Assembly (NCBI GenBank): GCA_964428075.1
Contig: CAYRWQ010000028.1
Coordinates: 1 to 8,851 of the forward strand
Direction: 5' to 3'
DNA: 8,851 nucleotides
Source of the DNA: JAGOSP01 sp964428075
GTDB taxonomy: Bacteria > Patescibacteriota > Minisyncoccia > Moranbacterales > UBA1568
This document shows, in pieces, positions 1 to 5,858 of the stretch (positions within the stretch are counted from its first letter, which is position 1; every line of letters starts with the position of its first letter). The translations under genes and the position numbers were made by a program. The notes below the pieces were generated by a model. It was given only the letters and a program-made list of their open reading frames with translations. It made no database searches and was not told the origin of the DNA.

Positions 1-1109
1 ATGAACCCATCCGTGTACAGACCATGACCAATACGGATACGCTTGATATTGAAAAAACTGCCGAACAGACTGCCCTCTGCGTCAGAGCAGGCGCGGAACT
101 CGTGCGTATCACTACGCAGACACCCAAACACGCCAAGGCACTCGGCGACATACGCACGCTCCTCAAGGAAAAACACGGTATCAGCGTGCCGCTCATCGCA
201 GATGTGCATTTTTCGCAAGCAGCGGCATTTGAGGCTCTCCTCTGGGCAGACAAGGTGCGTCTCAATCCGGGTAATCTCCTAGACAGTAAATTGTCCCGAC
301 AACTGGAATTCGAAACAGGCGCGTATGAAAAGGAACTCACGCGTATTGAGACGAGCTTGCTCCCTTTCATCACCGCGGCCAAACAAGCACGAAAGCCCAT
401 CCGCATCGGTGCCAATCATGGATCACTTTCAGACCGTATTCTTTCACGATACGGCGACACACCACTCGGAATGGTAGAATCGGCCATGGAATATCTACGT
501 ATTTTTCAGAAGTATGAATATCACGATATCGTGGTTGCGATGAAGGCGGCTGATCCCCTCATCATGATTGAGGCCAATCGCATTCTCGTAAACATGCTCA
601 ACAAAGAGAATATGGATTATCCCATTCATCTCGGAGTTACCGAGGCGGGCAATGCCGAAGATGGACGCGCCAAATCCACTATTGGGATCGGTACGGCTCT
701 TTTGGAAGGGATCGGCGATACCATTCGTGTCTCACTCACCGAGTCACCAGAGAAAGAAATCCCCGTTTGCTACAGTATTCTCCAGGCGACAAGACGCCGT
801 ATCACAAAGACTGAGTTTATTTCCTGCCCCTCATGCGGACGCACGCTTTTTGATATCGAGACCGCGACAAACAAGGTAAAAGAACGTCTTGGCCACATGG
901 CCGGACTGCGGATTGCGATCATGGGTTGTATCGTCAATGGTCTCGGTGAAATGGCAGATGCTGATTTCGGCTATGTCGGAGGGAGACCCGGCATGATCAA
1001 TTTGTACTGGAAGAAACAACTCGTCAAAAGGGACGTTCCCGAAAAAACAGCCTTAGACGAACTCGTGTCTCTTATCAAAGAAAAAGGACTCTGGGTAGAA
1101 AAAAAGTAA
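1..1109 (+). CDS. ispG: 4-hydroxy-3-methylbut-2-enyl diphosphate synthase (IspG/GcpE), 5' partial
   Basis: IspG catalyses the penultimate MEP-pathway step, reductively converting the cyclic diphosphate MEcPP to HMBPP with a [4Fe-4S] cluster in the cytosol. The reading frame runs to the window edge: bases 3-23 encode EPIRVQT directly before MTNTDT, matching the family N-terminus (APIAVQSMTNT), so the ATG at 24 is internal and roughly 15-25 residues lie upstream. Counting from that Met, the TIM-barrel part holds RLNPGN, PIRIGANHGSL, LGVTEAG and GIGDTIRVSL. The C-terminal cluster domain holds CPSCGR (Cys268, Cys271) and GCIVNGLGE (Cys302, Glu309), the expected ligands. The usual NGPGE is NGLGE here. 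Length fits the short bacterial form without an inserted domain. It ends in TAA, followed 20 bases later by a hairpin. No other MEP gene is in view. Confidence 0.96.
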   Translation, partial: EPIRVQTMTNTDTLDIEKTAEQTALCVRAGAELVRITTQTPKHAKALGDIRTLLKEKHGISVPLIADVHFSQAAAFEALLWADKVRLNPGNLLDSKLSRQLEFETGAYEKELTRIETSLLPFITAAKQARKPIRIGANHGSLSDRILSRYGDTPLGMVESAMEYLRIFQKYEYHDIVVAMKAADPLIMIEANRILVNMLNKENMDYPIHLGVTEAGNAEDGRAKSTIGIGTALLEGIGDTIRVSLTESPEKEIPVCYSILQATRRRITKTEFISCPSCGRTLFDIETATNKVKERLGHMAGLRIAIMGCIVNGLGEMADADFGYVGGRPGMINLYWKKQLVKRDVPEKTALDELVSLIKEKGLWVEKK

Positions 1110-1129
1110 TGCCAGAAACTTCTCTTACC

Positions 1130-1154
1130 AAAACTGATACATGGTATCAGTTTT
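1130..1154 (+). terminator. Perfect inverted repeat after ispG
   Basis: AAAACTGATAC (1130-1140), loop ATG, GTATCAGTTTT (1144-1154) form a perfect 11-bp stem 20 bases after the ispG stop. The only T-run lies inside the stem (TTTT, then GTGC), so it is a weak or atypical intrinsic terminator. Its symmetry would let it act on either strand. A second copy of AAAACTGATA lies at 1170-1179 and can pair with the same central arm. Confidence 0.55.
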
Positions 1155-1174
1155 GTGCAATGAACATGTAAAAC

Positions 1175-1183
1175 TGATAAAAT
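1175..1183 (+). promoter_or_regulatory. Possible extended -10 promoter for the zinc-ribbon frame
   Basis: TGATAAAAT reads as an extended -10 element (TG, one base, TAAAAT at 1178-1183). The only -35 candidate is TTGTGC at 1153-1158 with a long 19-base spacer. It lies in the gap after ispG and before the frame at 1181-1441, which has a good terminator. Supported only by motif and position. Confidence 0.35.
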
Positions 1184-1246
1184 ACCCGTGTCACTCATCA
1201 CGGTTTTCTGACTTGGCAGATTTCCAAGTACACTCGCAAGGAGAAG

Positions 1247-1441
1247 ATTGTTCGCCCTGTTCTTTCGCAAGACCAAACAACTGAACCTGAAAAATGCCCC
1301 AAATGCTATACGCCCTATGAGTACTACTACGGGTACCGGATGTTTTGCGCTCAGTGCAATCCTGAATCGCACCGAGTAACGCACAAAGCGGCTATCGATG
1401 CCTCACAATTGCTTCGTTCTCGGTCGGTATCCCAGCAATGA
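1247..1441 (+). CDS. Putative small zinc-ribbon protein, start codon unresolved
   Basis: The frame is open from 1181 to the TGA at 1439-1441 and encodes KCPKCYTPYEYYYGYRMFCA followed by QCNPESHR. The two CxxC pairs (Cys codons at 1295, 1304, 1346 and 1355) are spaced as in a treble-clef or zinc-ribbon fold. Function is unknown; such domains often bind nucleic acid or protein. No ATG, GTG or TTG precedes the cysteines in frame, the only in-frame ATG being at 1340, inside the ribbon. A Shine-Dalgarno-like AAGGAG sits at 1238-1243. Three bases on is an in-frame ATT (1247, used here as a nominal start), and TTG at 1248 opens the neighbouring frame. Read from that TTG, one extra A in the A5 run at 1290-1294 would restore CPKC. 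A non-canonical start, a frameshift error or a decayed gene are all possible. The terminator at 1468-1504 supports real transcription. Confidence 0.42.
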   Translation: MVRPVLSQDQTTEPEKCPKCYTPYEYYYGYRMFCAQCNPESHRVTHKAAIDASQLLRSRSVSQQ

Positions 1442-1467
1442 GTTCTCGCGTGAACTCTCCTACTCCC

Positions 1468-1504
1468 AAAGCGCACGACCCTACGACGGTACGGCGCTTT
1501 TTTT
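1468..1504 (+). terminator. Intrinsic terminator of the zinc-ribbon transcript
   Basis: AAAGCGC (1468-1474) pairs with GCGCTTT (1494-1500) and runs into a seven-T tract at 1498-1504. The loop is large, about 19 bases, and may fold further. The T tract exists only on the plus strand, so it ends rightward transcription just before the end of the convergent flavoprotein gene. No rightward gene other than the zinc-ribbon frame lies between here and ispG. Confidence 0.7.
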
Positions 1505-1508
1505 CTGC

Positions 1509-2762
1509 CTATTTCTTGGCAGCGGCCGTGCCAGCGACAAAGCCTGTGGTCCAACACAGTTGCAAACTATAACCGCCTGATGGTCGATCAATATTCAAAA
1601 TATCACCGGCAAGATATAAATTCGGATACAGACGTGAACGCATATATTTACAGTCCACCTCTGAGAGCGCCACTCCACCACTGGTAATAATAGCCTTGTC
1701 CGCGCCGAGCAGACCTGTCACGGTCACACGAATATCTTTCAAGAGCCGAACGAGTGCGAGCCGCTCATCTCGTGTCACGCTGTGTGTCAGCTTTGCACTA
1801 TCAACACCTATCAAACGTAAAAAAACCGGTATCAAAATGGGAGGCACAAATCCCACGATGCTGTTTCTGATGCGCTTGTTTTTTGTGGTAGCGAGTATCG
1901 CTTGCAATTGCCGATCCAGTTCCCCGAGATTCACCTGCGGAAACAGATCAAGGGAAATCAAAACCGGCCCGTGTGGAAGCCATTCGCTCACACTCCGACT
2001 CATATTCAATACCAAAGGGCCACTCAACCCAACATGAGTAAAGAGTATTTTTCCTTTGCGTGCCGGAAACAACTTTTTCTCATTCTGCAATACCGTTATT
2101 TTTGCCTCAGAAAAACTTGCTCCCGCCAGTTCAGTTACCCACGACTCCGCTACCCGCAGTGGCACCAAAGACGGACGAGGAGCAATGATGGTATGTCCGA
2201 TTGCCTCTAACCAAAGGAAGCCTTCCCCTGTCGAACCAGTTTCGGGACGCGACTTACCGCCCGTTGCTAACACAAAGCTTTTCGCGCGAACCGTTCCCCG
2301 CTCTTTCAAGCGCACCCCGCATATTTTCTTGTCTGCAATTTCGAAGCCCATCACTTCTGCATCCAATATCACTGTCACCTTACCTTCTCGCATGTATTCG
2401 ACTAATGCCTGCAACACCGACTGGGCACTATCACTCACTGGGAATACCCGATTTTCAGCCTCCACTTTTGTCGACACTCCGTGCGCCTGAAAAAACTCCA
2501 ATGTATCCGGTACCCCGAATTGAGAAAAGGGTGAAAAGAGCGGTTTCGCCGCTTCATCAAACCTACTCAACAATACACGCTGATCCAATTCCGCGTTTGT
2601 GAGATTACAACGACCACCCCCAGTGAGAAGCAGTTTGACCCCGAGCGAAGCATTTTTTTCCAATAAAACCACTTGCGCGCCACAAGCTGCCGCCCGGCCG
2701 GCCGCCATCATGCCGGCCGGACCGCCCCCGATAACCGCCACATCATACGAAATCTCTGCCAT
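1509..2762 (-). CDS. HI0933/YhiN-family FAD-dependent oxidoreductase
   Basis: This is a flavoprotein of the HI0933/YhiN (BaiN-like) family; members are annotated as NAD(P)/FAD-dependent or aminoacetone oxidase-like enzymes, and the physiological substrate is generally unknown. Residues 8-17 (VAVIGGGPAG) form the N-terminal FAD Rossmann loop, with Glu35 ending the second strand. GGGRCNLTN at 48-56 is the family hallmark. ATGGKSRPETGSTGEG at 165-180 is the second dinucleotide motif, and the C-terminus GDILNIDRPSGGYSLQ onward (386-417) is the closing FAD-contact segment. At 417 residues it is full length for the family. The ATG at 2762 gives the expected short tail before the Rossmann strand, although no clear Shine-Dalgarno precedes it. 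It is divergent from pyrB and convergent with the zinc-ribbon frame. The stop is TAG. I found no convincing promoter in the 122-base divergent gap. Confidence 0.93.
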   Translation of the reverse strand: MAEISYDVAVIGGGPAGMMAAGRAAACGAQVVLLEKNASLGVKLLLTGGGRCNLTNAELDQRVLLSRFDEAAKPLFSPFSQFGVPDTLEFFQAHGVSTKVEAENRVFPVSDSAQSVLQALVEYMREGKVTVILDAEVMGFEIADKKICGVRLKERGTVRAKSFVLATGGKSRPETGSTGEGFLWLEAIGHTIIAPRPSLVPLRVAESWVTELAGASFSEAKITVLQNEKKLFPARKGKILFTHVGLSGPLVLNMSRSVSEWLPHGPVLISLDLFPQVNLGELDRQLQAILATTKNKRIRNSIVGFVPPILIPVFLRLIGVDSAKLTHSVTRDERLALVRLLKDIRVTVTGLLGADKAIITSGGVALSEVDCKYMRSRLYPNLYLAGDILNIDRPSGGYSLQLCWTTGFVAGTAAAKK

Positions 2763-2884
2763 ACTTGCGAATACGAATAAGAGAAGAAAAATGAAATACC
2801 TTTACACAGTAGCATAAATGTCGAATTTTCCAATTTTTAAGCCATTATCAAGCCAATACTCAGCCATACTCTTCCGCACTGACT

Positions 2885-2913
2885 TTGATTCGACAGGCTA
2901 AGAAGAGTACACT
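2885..2913 (+). promoter_or_regulatory. Sigma70-type promoter of pyrB
   Basis: TTGATT (2885-2890), a 17-base spacer, then TACACT (2908-2913). A start of transcription near 2920 would leave a leader of about 30 bases before the ATG pair at 2948/2951. The -35 TTG coincides with the most upstream possible TTG start codon, which argues that this codon is not a translation start. Confidence 0.6.
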
Positions 2914-2947
2914 GGAACAGATAATCAGCCTCATAAAACAATGGCCT

Positions 2948-3853
2948 ATGATGCGCCATATCATCGAATCTCAAGATTTCGACCAAGAAAATATCAAGGA
3001 GATTTTTTTGCTGGCAAATACGCTCGAGCACACGCGCGACCTCTCTCTCACCGGAAAAATTATGGCCTCTCTCTTCTATGAACCGAGTACCCGAACTCGG
3101 TTTTCTTTTGAGTCGGCCATGATCCGCCTCGGTGGCAGCGTGATCACCACTGAGAACGCTAAAGAGTTCTCCTCGGTTTCCAAGGGTGAGACTCTGGAAG
3201 ACTCCATTCGTATCGTCAATACCTATGTTGATGTGATTGTTCTCAGACACGATGAAGAAGGGGCTTCGAAAAGAGCATCTCTGGTATCTGGGGTTCCAAT
3301 CATCAATGCCGGAGATGGTATTGGACAACACCCAACACAGGCACTTCTCGATCTCTATACCATACAACGTGAACTCGGGAGAATCAACGGAATACGTATC
3401 GCGTTTGTTGGCGACCTAAAACATGGTCGGACCATACGTTCACTCTCCTACCTCCTTGGAAAATTCACCGATATCACGATTGATTTCGTTTCCCCTCAGG
3501 GACTCCAGGTAGGCGAAGATATCAAACACTATCTCACCGAACACCATATCATATGGAACGAAACTGAGGATCTCAATGCACTCAAAGAACAGGTCGATGT
3601 TCTCTATCAGACCCGTATCCAAAAGGAACGTTTCAAGAACGATGCAGAGTATCGAAAATTTAAGGGCTGTTACCAAATCAATCGGAAATTCGCAGACCAA
3701 ATGAAAAGTCGATCCATCATCATGCATCCCCTGCCACGTGTCGATGAGGTGTTACCGGAGGTCGACACATCGCCCCACGCTGTCTATTTCAAGCAAGCGC
3801 ACTATGGTCTCCTGATCCGTATGGCTCTCCTCAAATACCTTTTCAGCGCGTAA
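2948..3853 (+). CDS. pyrB: Aspartate carbamoyltransferase catalytic chain
   Basis: PyrB condenses carbamoyl phosphate with L-aspartate to N-carbamoyl-aspartate, the committed step of pyrimidine synthesis; it works as a cytosolic trimer. With the ATG at 2948 the protein has 301 residues, the normal size. The carbamoyl-phosphate domain shows STRTR (47-51), the flexible-loop SSVSKGE with Lys79, VIVLRH (Arg100) and HPTQ (128-131). The aspartate domain shows GDLKHGRT (155-162), TRIQKERF (Arg223) and HPLPR (260-264), so the known active-site set is complete. YFKQAHYG replaces the common QxxNG near the C-terminus. The frame is open upstream to a TTG at 2885, but that extension overlaps a promoter, and homologs begin near MRHII; the ATG at 2951 is equally likely as the start. 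No strong Shine-Dalgarno is visible. A regulatory chain (pyrI) is not in the window. Confidence 0.96.
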   Translation: MMRHIIESQDFDQENIKEIFLLANTLEHTRDLSLTGKIMASLFYEPSTRTRFSFESAMIRLGGSVITTENAKEFSSVSKGETLEDSIRIVNTYVDVIVLRHDEEGASKRASLVSGVPIINAGDGIGQHPTQALLDLYTIQRELGRINGIRIAFVGDLKHGRTIRSLSYLLGKFTDITIDFVSPQGLQVGEDIKHYLTEHHIIWNETEDLNALKEQVDVLYQTRIQKERFKNDAEYRKFKGCYQINRKFADQMKSRSIIMHPLPRVDEVLPEVDTSPHAVYFKQAHYGLLIRMALLKYLFSA

Positions 3854-3959
3854 TCTGTTCAACGTCCCCTCATAACTCGAACACGCATACTTGCTGTGTG
3901 CCGCATCAGATACTCCCTCGACCAAAAAATCGGCTCACCACCGAACCGAAAAACGCTCA

Positions 3960-3988
3960 TTGACGTGAAGGAGAAGGTCTTCTACAAT
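3960..3988 (+). promoter_or_regulatory. Sigma70-type promoter of purC unit
   Basis: TTGACG (3960-3965), a 17-base spacer, then TACAAT (3983-3988): one mismatch to consensus in each box with ideal spacing. The predicted start near 3995 falls on the first base of a perfect stem-loop, giving an mRNA with a structured 5' end. The 106 bases between pyrB and this promoter show no gene and no convincing terminator. Confidence 0.72.
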
Positions 3989-3994
3989 GCAGCT

Positions 3995-4016
3995 GCCGAT
4001 AAAATCCCTTATCGGC
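3995..4016 (+). promoter_or_regulatory. 5' leader stem-loop ahead of purC
   Basis: GCCGATAA (3995-4002), loop AATCCC, TTATCGGC (4009-4016): a perfect 8-bp stem followed by TGGTTTTG. The predicted transcript would begin at or near its first base. It may protect the mRNA 5' end. The short TTTT after it is too weak and too far off to call an attenuator with confidence. It ends 14 bases before the purC Shine-Dalgarno. Confidence 0.5.
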
Positions 4017-4043
4017 TGGTTTTGAGTACAAAAGGAGTATATC

Positions 4044-4992
4044 GTGAGTCATTTAACAACATCATTCCATCATCGACCATACATTTCTCCAAATAGCCTT
4101 ACTTGCATTCACCAAGGCAAAGTTCGGGATACCTTCGCTCTTCCCCGGCATCCTGACCTCCTGTTTGTCGTCACTACCGACCGAATCAGCACGCACAATA
4201 TCGTGTACGACAGCACTATCAAAGGAAAAGGCTGCGCCCTGAACCAGATAGTGCTTTTCTGGATGACGCAAGGACTTGAAGGTATTCCAAACCACCTCGT
4301 CGCCTTCGGCGACCGGATCTATGACTACCTGCCCTCCGGCTCGTATCCAGTGGACCTGCGTGAACGAGCGATCGTGGTTCAGAAACTCAATATGCTACCC
4401 GTGGAATTCATTTTCCGAAGCCGTATGGCGGGCACACTCTGGAAGGGTTCTTCGCAAGGAATCCCAAACCCGTATGGACTCGATCTCCCAACAGGTCTCA
4501 AGCTTATGTCTCCGTTCGAAAAAACAATCTTCACCCCGACGGACAAGTCGGAGACCGATGAGCCACTCAATGCCGGAGAAACAATATACCACTACAGATT
4601 AGCCTATCAACTCGCGCTCCGGGCATACCAAATGGGACGGGCATTCGCACACACACGCGGCATCGAGATCATCGACGGGAAATTCGAAATCGGTTCCCGA
4701 TGCGGCCGGTAATCTTTTGCTCGCTGACGAGTGTCTGACTCCAGATTCATGCCGTTTCGTCGAAGCGTCTAGGATTACCATCGGAGAAGATCCCGACTGG
4801 ATGGACAAACAATACGTGCGCGAAGAGGCCGAGCGGATATGGGAAAAACAGGAAAGAGCTCCTCTTGTCTTCCGATTGGAAATCAGACAAGAAACAGCAG
4901 CTCGCTACATGGAAATCGCCCGTATACTGACCGGCCAAAGCGTCGAGGATTTCGCAATGAGTCTCTACCCGAGGCGAGCCGTCTCTTATTAA
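4044..4992 (+). pseudogene. purC: SAICAR synthase (PurC), split by a one-base frameshift
   Basis: PurC ligates aspartate to CAIR with ATP to give SAICAR in purine synthesis. The GTG start at 4044 has AAAGGAG at 4031-4037. The first frame encodes GKVRDTF (25-31), TTDRIS (44-49), FTPTDKSE (163-170) and DGKFEIG (211-217), then Arg-Cys-Gly-Arg and TAA at 4710. In the +1 frame the same DNA continues as DAAGNLLLADECLTPDSCRF, then DKQYVREEAERIWEKQ and ARYMEIARILTG, ending at 4992; this is the conserved C-terminal third (family DEVLTPDSSRFW). Removing one C from CCC at 4696-4698 joins both into 315 residues, matching the long yeast Ade1-like form. Neither half shows other damage, so a recent mutation or a sequencing error is likelier than old decay. 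Without the C-terminal part the product should be inactive. It is followed by a 51-codon gene before a shared terminator. Confidence 0.93.
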
Positions 4993-5032
4993 CGTCCACC
5001 CGACAATATCCGATACATCAAGAAAGGATCTT

Positions 5033-5188
5033 ATGAGTACCAAACGAGCCCAGAAAGCATACCGGCGAAAAAGATCATACGAAGTATGGATCAAAGTCCC
5101 GAAACTCGATATCATGAAGCTGCTCAAACAAGCCTTCGGCAATGACGAAAGAAAGAAAGCCGGACAAAAGAAACGCCGTGAGCGATAA
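5033..5188 (+). CDS. Small basic hypothetical protein, 51 residues
   Basis: I do not recognise this protein. The ATG at 5033 follows an AAAGGA Shine-Dalgarno six bases away, and TAA ends it at 5186-5188. The sequence is extremely basic, with Lys/Arg clusters at both ends (RRKR at 11-14, KKRRER at the C-terminus) around a more hydrophobic middle, VWIKVPKLDIMKLLKQAF. It has no cysteine, signal peptide or membrane segment. The charge suggests RNA or DNA binding or ribosome association, which is inference. It lies 40 bases after purC with no terminator or obvious promoter between, so the two are probably co-transcribed, and the terminator follows 15 bases after its stop. Clear translation signals and flanks make it credible despite its size. 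Confidence 0.72.
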   Translation: MSTKRAQKAYRRKRSYEVWIKVPKLDIMKLLKQAFGNDERKKAGQKKRRER

Positions 5189-5203
5189 GCACTGTTTACT
5201 CCG

Positions 5204-5235
5204 TGCGGACCAACTCCTGGTCCGCATTTTTTTTT
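5204..5235 (+). terminator. Strong intrinsic terminator of purC unit
   Basis: TGCGGACCA (5204-5212), loop ACTCC, TGGTCCGCA (5218-5226): a perfect 9-bp GC-rich stem followed by nine T (5227-5235). A textbook Rho-independent terminator. The last Ts also form the start of the next gene's -35 box. Confidence 0.93.
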
Positions 5236-5262
5236 GATTTTTCAAGAAAAAAACGATAGGAT
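5234..5262 (+). promoter_or_regulatory. Promoter of the membrane-protein gene
   Basis: TTGATT (5234-5239), 17-base spacer, TAGGAT (5257-5262). Transcription would start near 5269, giving a leader of about 27 bases before the ATG at 5296. The -35 begins inside the T tract of the upstream terminator, so the two signals overlap by two bases. Confidence 0.6.
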
Positions 5263-5295
5263 GCATATGTAAGAAAAAAGAAAAACACCAACGAT

Positions 5296-5808
5296 ATGGA
5301 TTTGTTTCTTCCATTCATCAGTACACTCGGACTTGTATTCGCAGTCGGCTCGTCGACATACGCCATCACCTTTTTTCAACAATCCATCCTGGACGGACAA
5401 ATCGATGAGACCGAAAAGCGTTTCTTGCATACCGTGTATTTTATTCTCCGGCTAGGCATGGTGCTCCTCAGCATTTCTGTCCTCTCAAGGATGATACTAG
5501 CTATCGCTCATGCCTCGATATTTTCCGATCAGACACTCTGGTTTCAATTCACACTGCTCATCGCCATCAACATCAATGCCATCCTCATGGATCGCCATCT
5601 CATTCCTATGTGGCTCGGTCCAGCCATCGCAGGGGGATCTTGGTATAGCTATCTCTTTTCCGTCATCCTTGCTCCTCTCGCTCTCACCTATGCTCTTCTC
5701 ATGCTGTATTGGGGTTGCCTGATCGCCGGCTTCATCCTCCTACTCCGTCTCCTTCATGAATACACAAAAAAAGAGTCTCTTTCTTCGAAACTTGACAAAA
5801 AGGTGTAA
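5296..5808 (+). CDS. Polytopic membrane protein of unknown function
   Basis: A 170-residue integral membrane protein that I cannot assign to a named family. Hydrophobic segments lie at about 5-27, 45-72, 82-98, 110-135 and 137-153, so four or five helices; the last two may be one long hairpin. A conserved-looking loop between helices 1 and 2 reads ILDGQIDETEKRFLHTVYF. The C-terminus is a short charged tail (HEYTKKE to KLDKKV) whose positive charge suggests a cytoplasmic location. There are no transporter, kinase or protease motifs. The ATG at 5296 lacks a clear Shine-Dalgarno, but the promoter at 5234-5262 sits at the right distance. The gene's last bases carry the -35 of the next gene, so the two are adjacent but separately transcribed. 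Confidence 0.82.
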   Translation: MDLFLPFISTLGLVFAVGSSTYAITFFQQSILDGQIDETEKRFLHTVYFILRLGMVLLSISVLSRMILAIAHASIFSDQTLWFQFTLLIAININAILMDRHLIPMWLGPAIAGGSWYSYLFSVILAPLALTYALLMLYWGCLIAGFILLLRLLHEYTKKESLSSKLDKKV

Positions 5809-5820
5809 AATCGCTACATT
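5792..5820 (+). promoter_or_regulatory. Strong promoter of the secreted-protein gene
   Basis: Perfect -35 TTGACA (5792-5797), 17-base spacer, TACATT (5815-5820). The -35 lies inside the last codons of the membrane-protein gene, whose stop is at 5806-5808. The predicted start near 5827 gives a leader of about 32 bases containing AAGGAG at 5847-5852. It is the best -35 in the window. Confidence 0.78.
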
Positions 5821-5858
5821 CCGTTTGCATTCTTTAACAATTTTCGAAGGAGAGAATC

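Noticed and set aside
1..24. ATG at 24 (or at 1) as the ispG start
   Set aside because: Codons before 24 encode the conserved EPIRVQT segment in frame, and the ATG at 1 is in another frame ending at TGA within nine codons.
971..1384. 137-codon minus-strand open frame antisense to the ispG 3' end
   Set aside because: It overlaps the conserved ispG cluster domain, has no family motif, and covers the hairpin and zinc-ribbon codons; best seen as a shadow.
3896..4096. 66-codon GTG-started frame between pyrB and purC
   Set aside because: It contains the purC promoter, the leader stem-loop and the purC Shine-Dalgarno and overlaps the purC start; no recognisable protein.
4686..4712. Programmed +1 ribosomal frameshift in purC
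   Set aside because: The context (GGT TCC CGA) has no stop codon at the shift site, no upstream internal Shine-Dalgarno-like stimulator and no established slippery motif; a simple indel is more likely.
5033..5188. Small basic protein as a ribosomal protein such as bS21 or bL34
   Set aside because: The length and charge fit, but the sequence does not show the signatures of those families as I know them.
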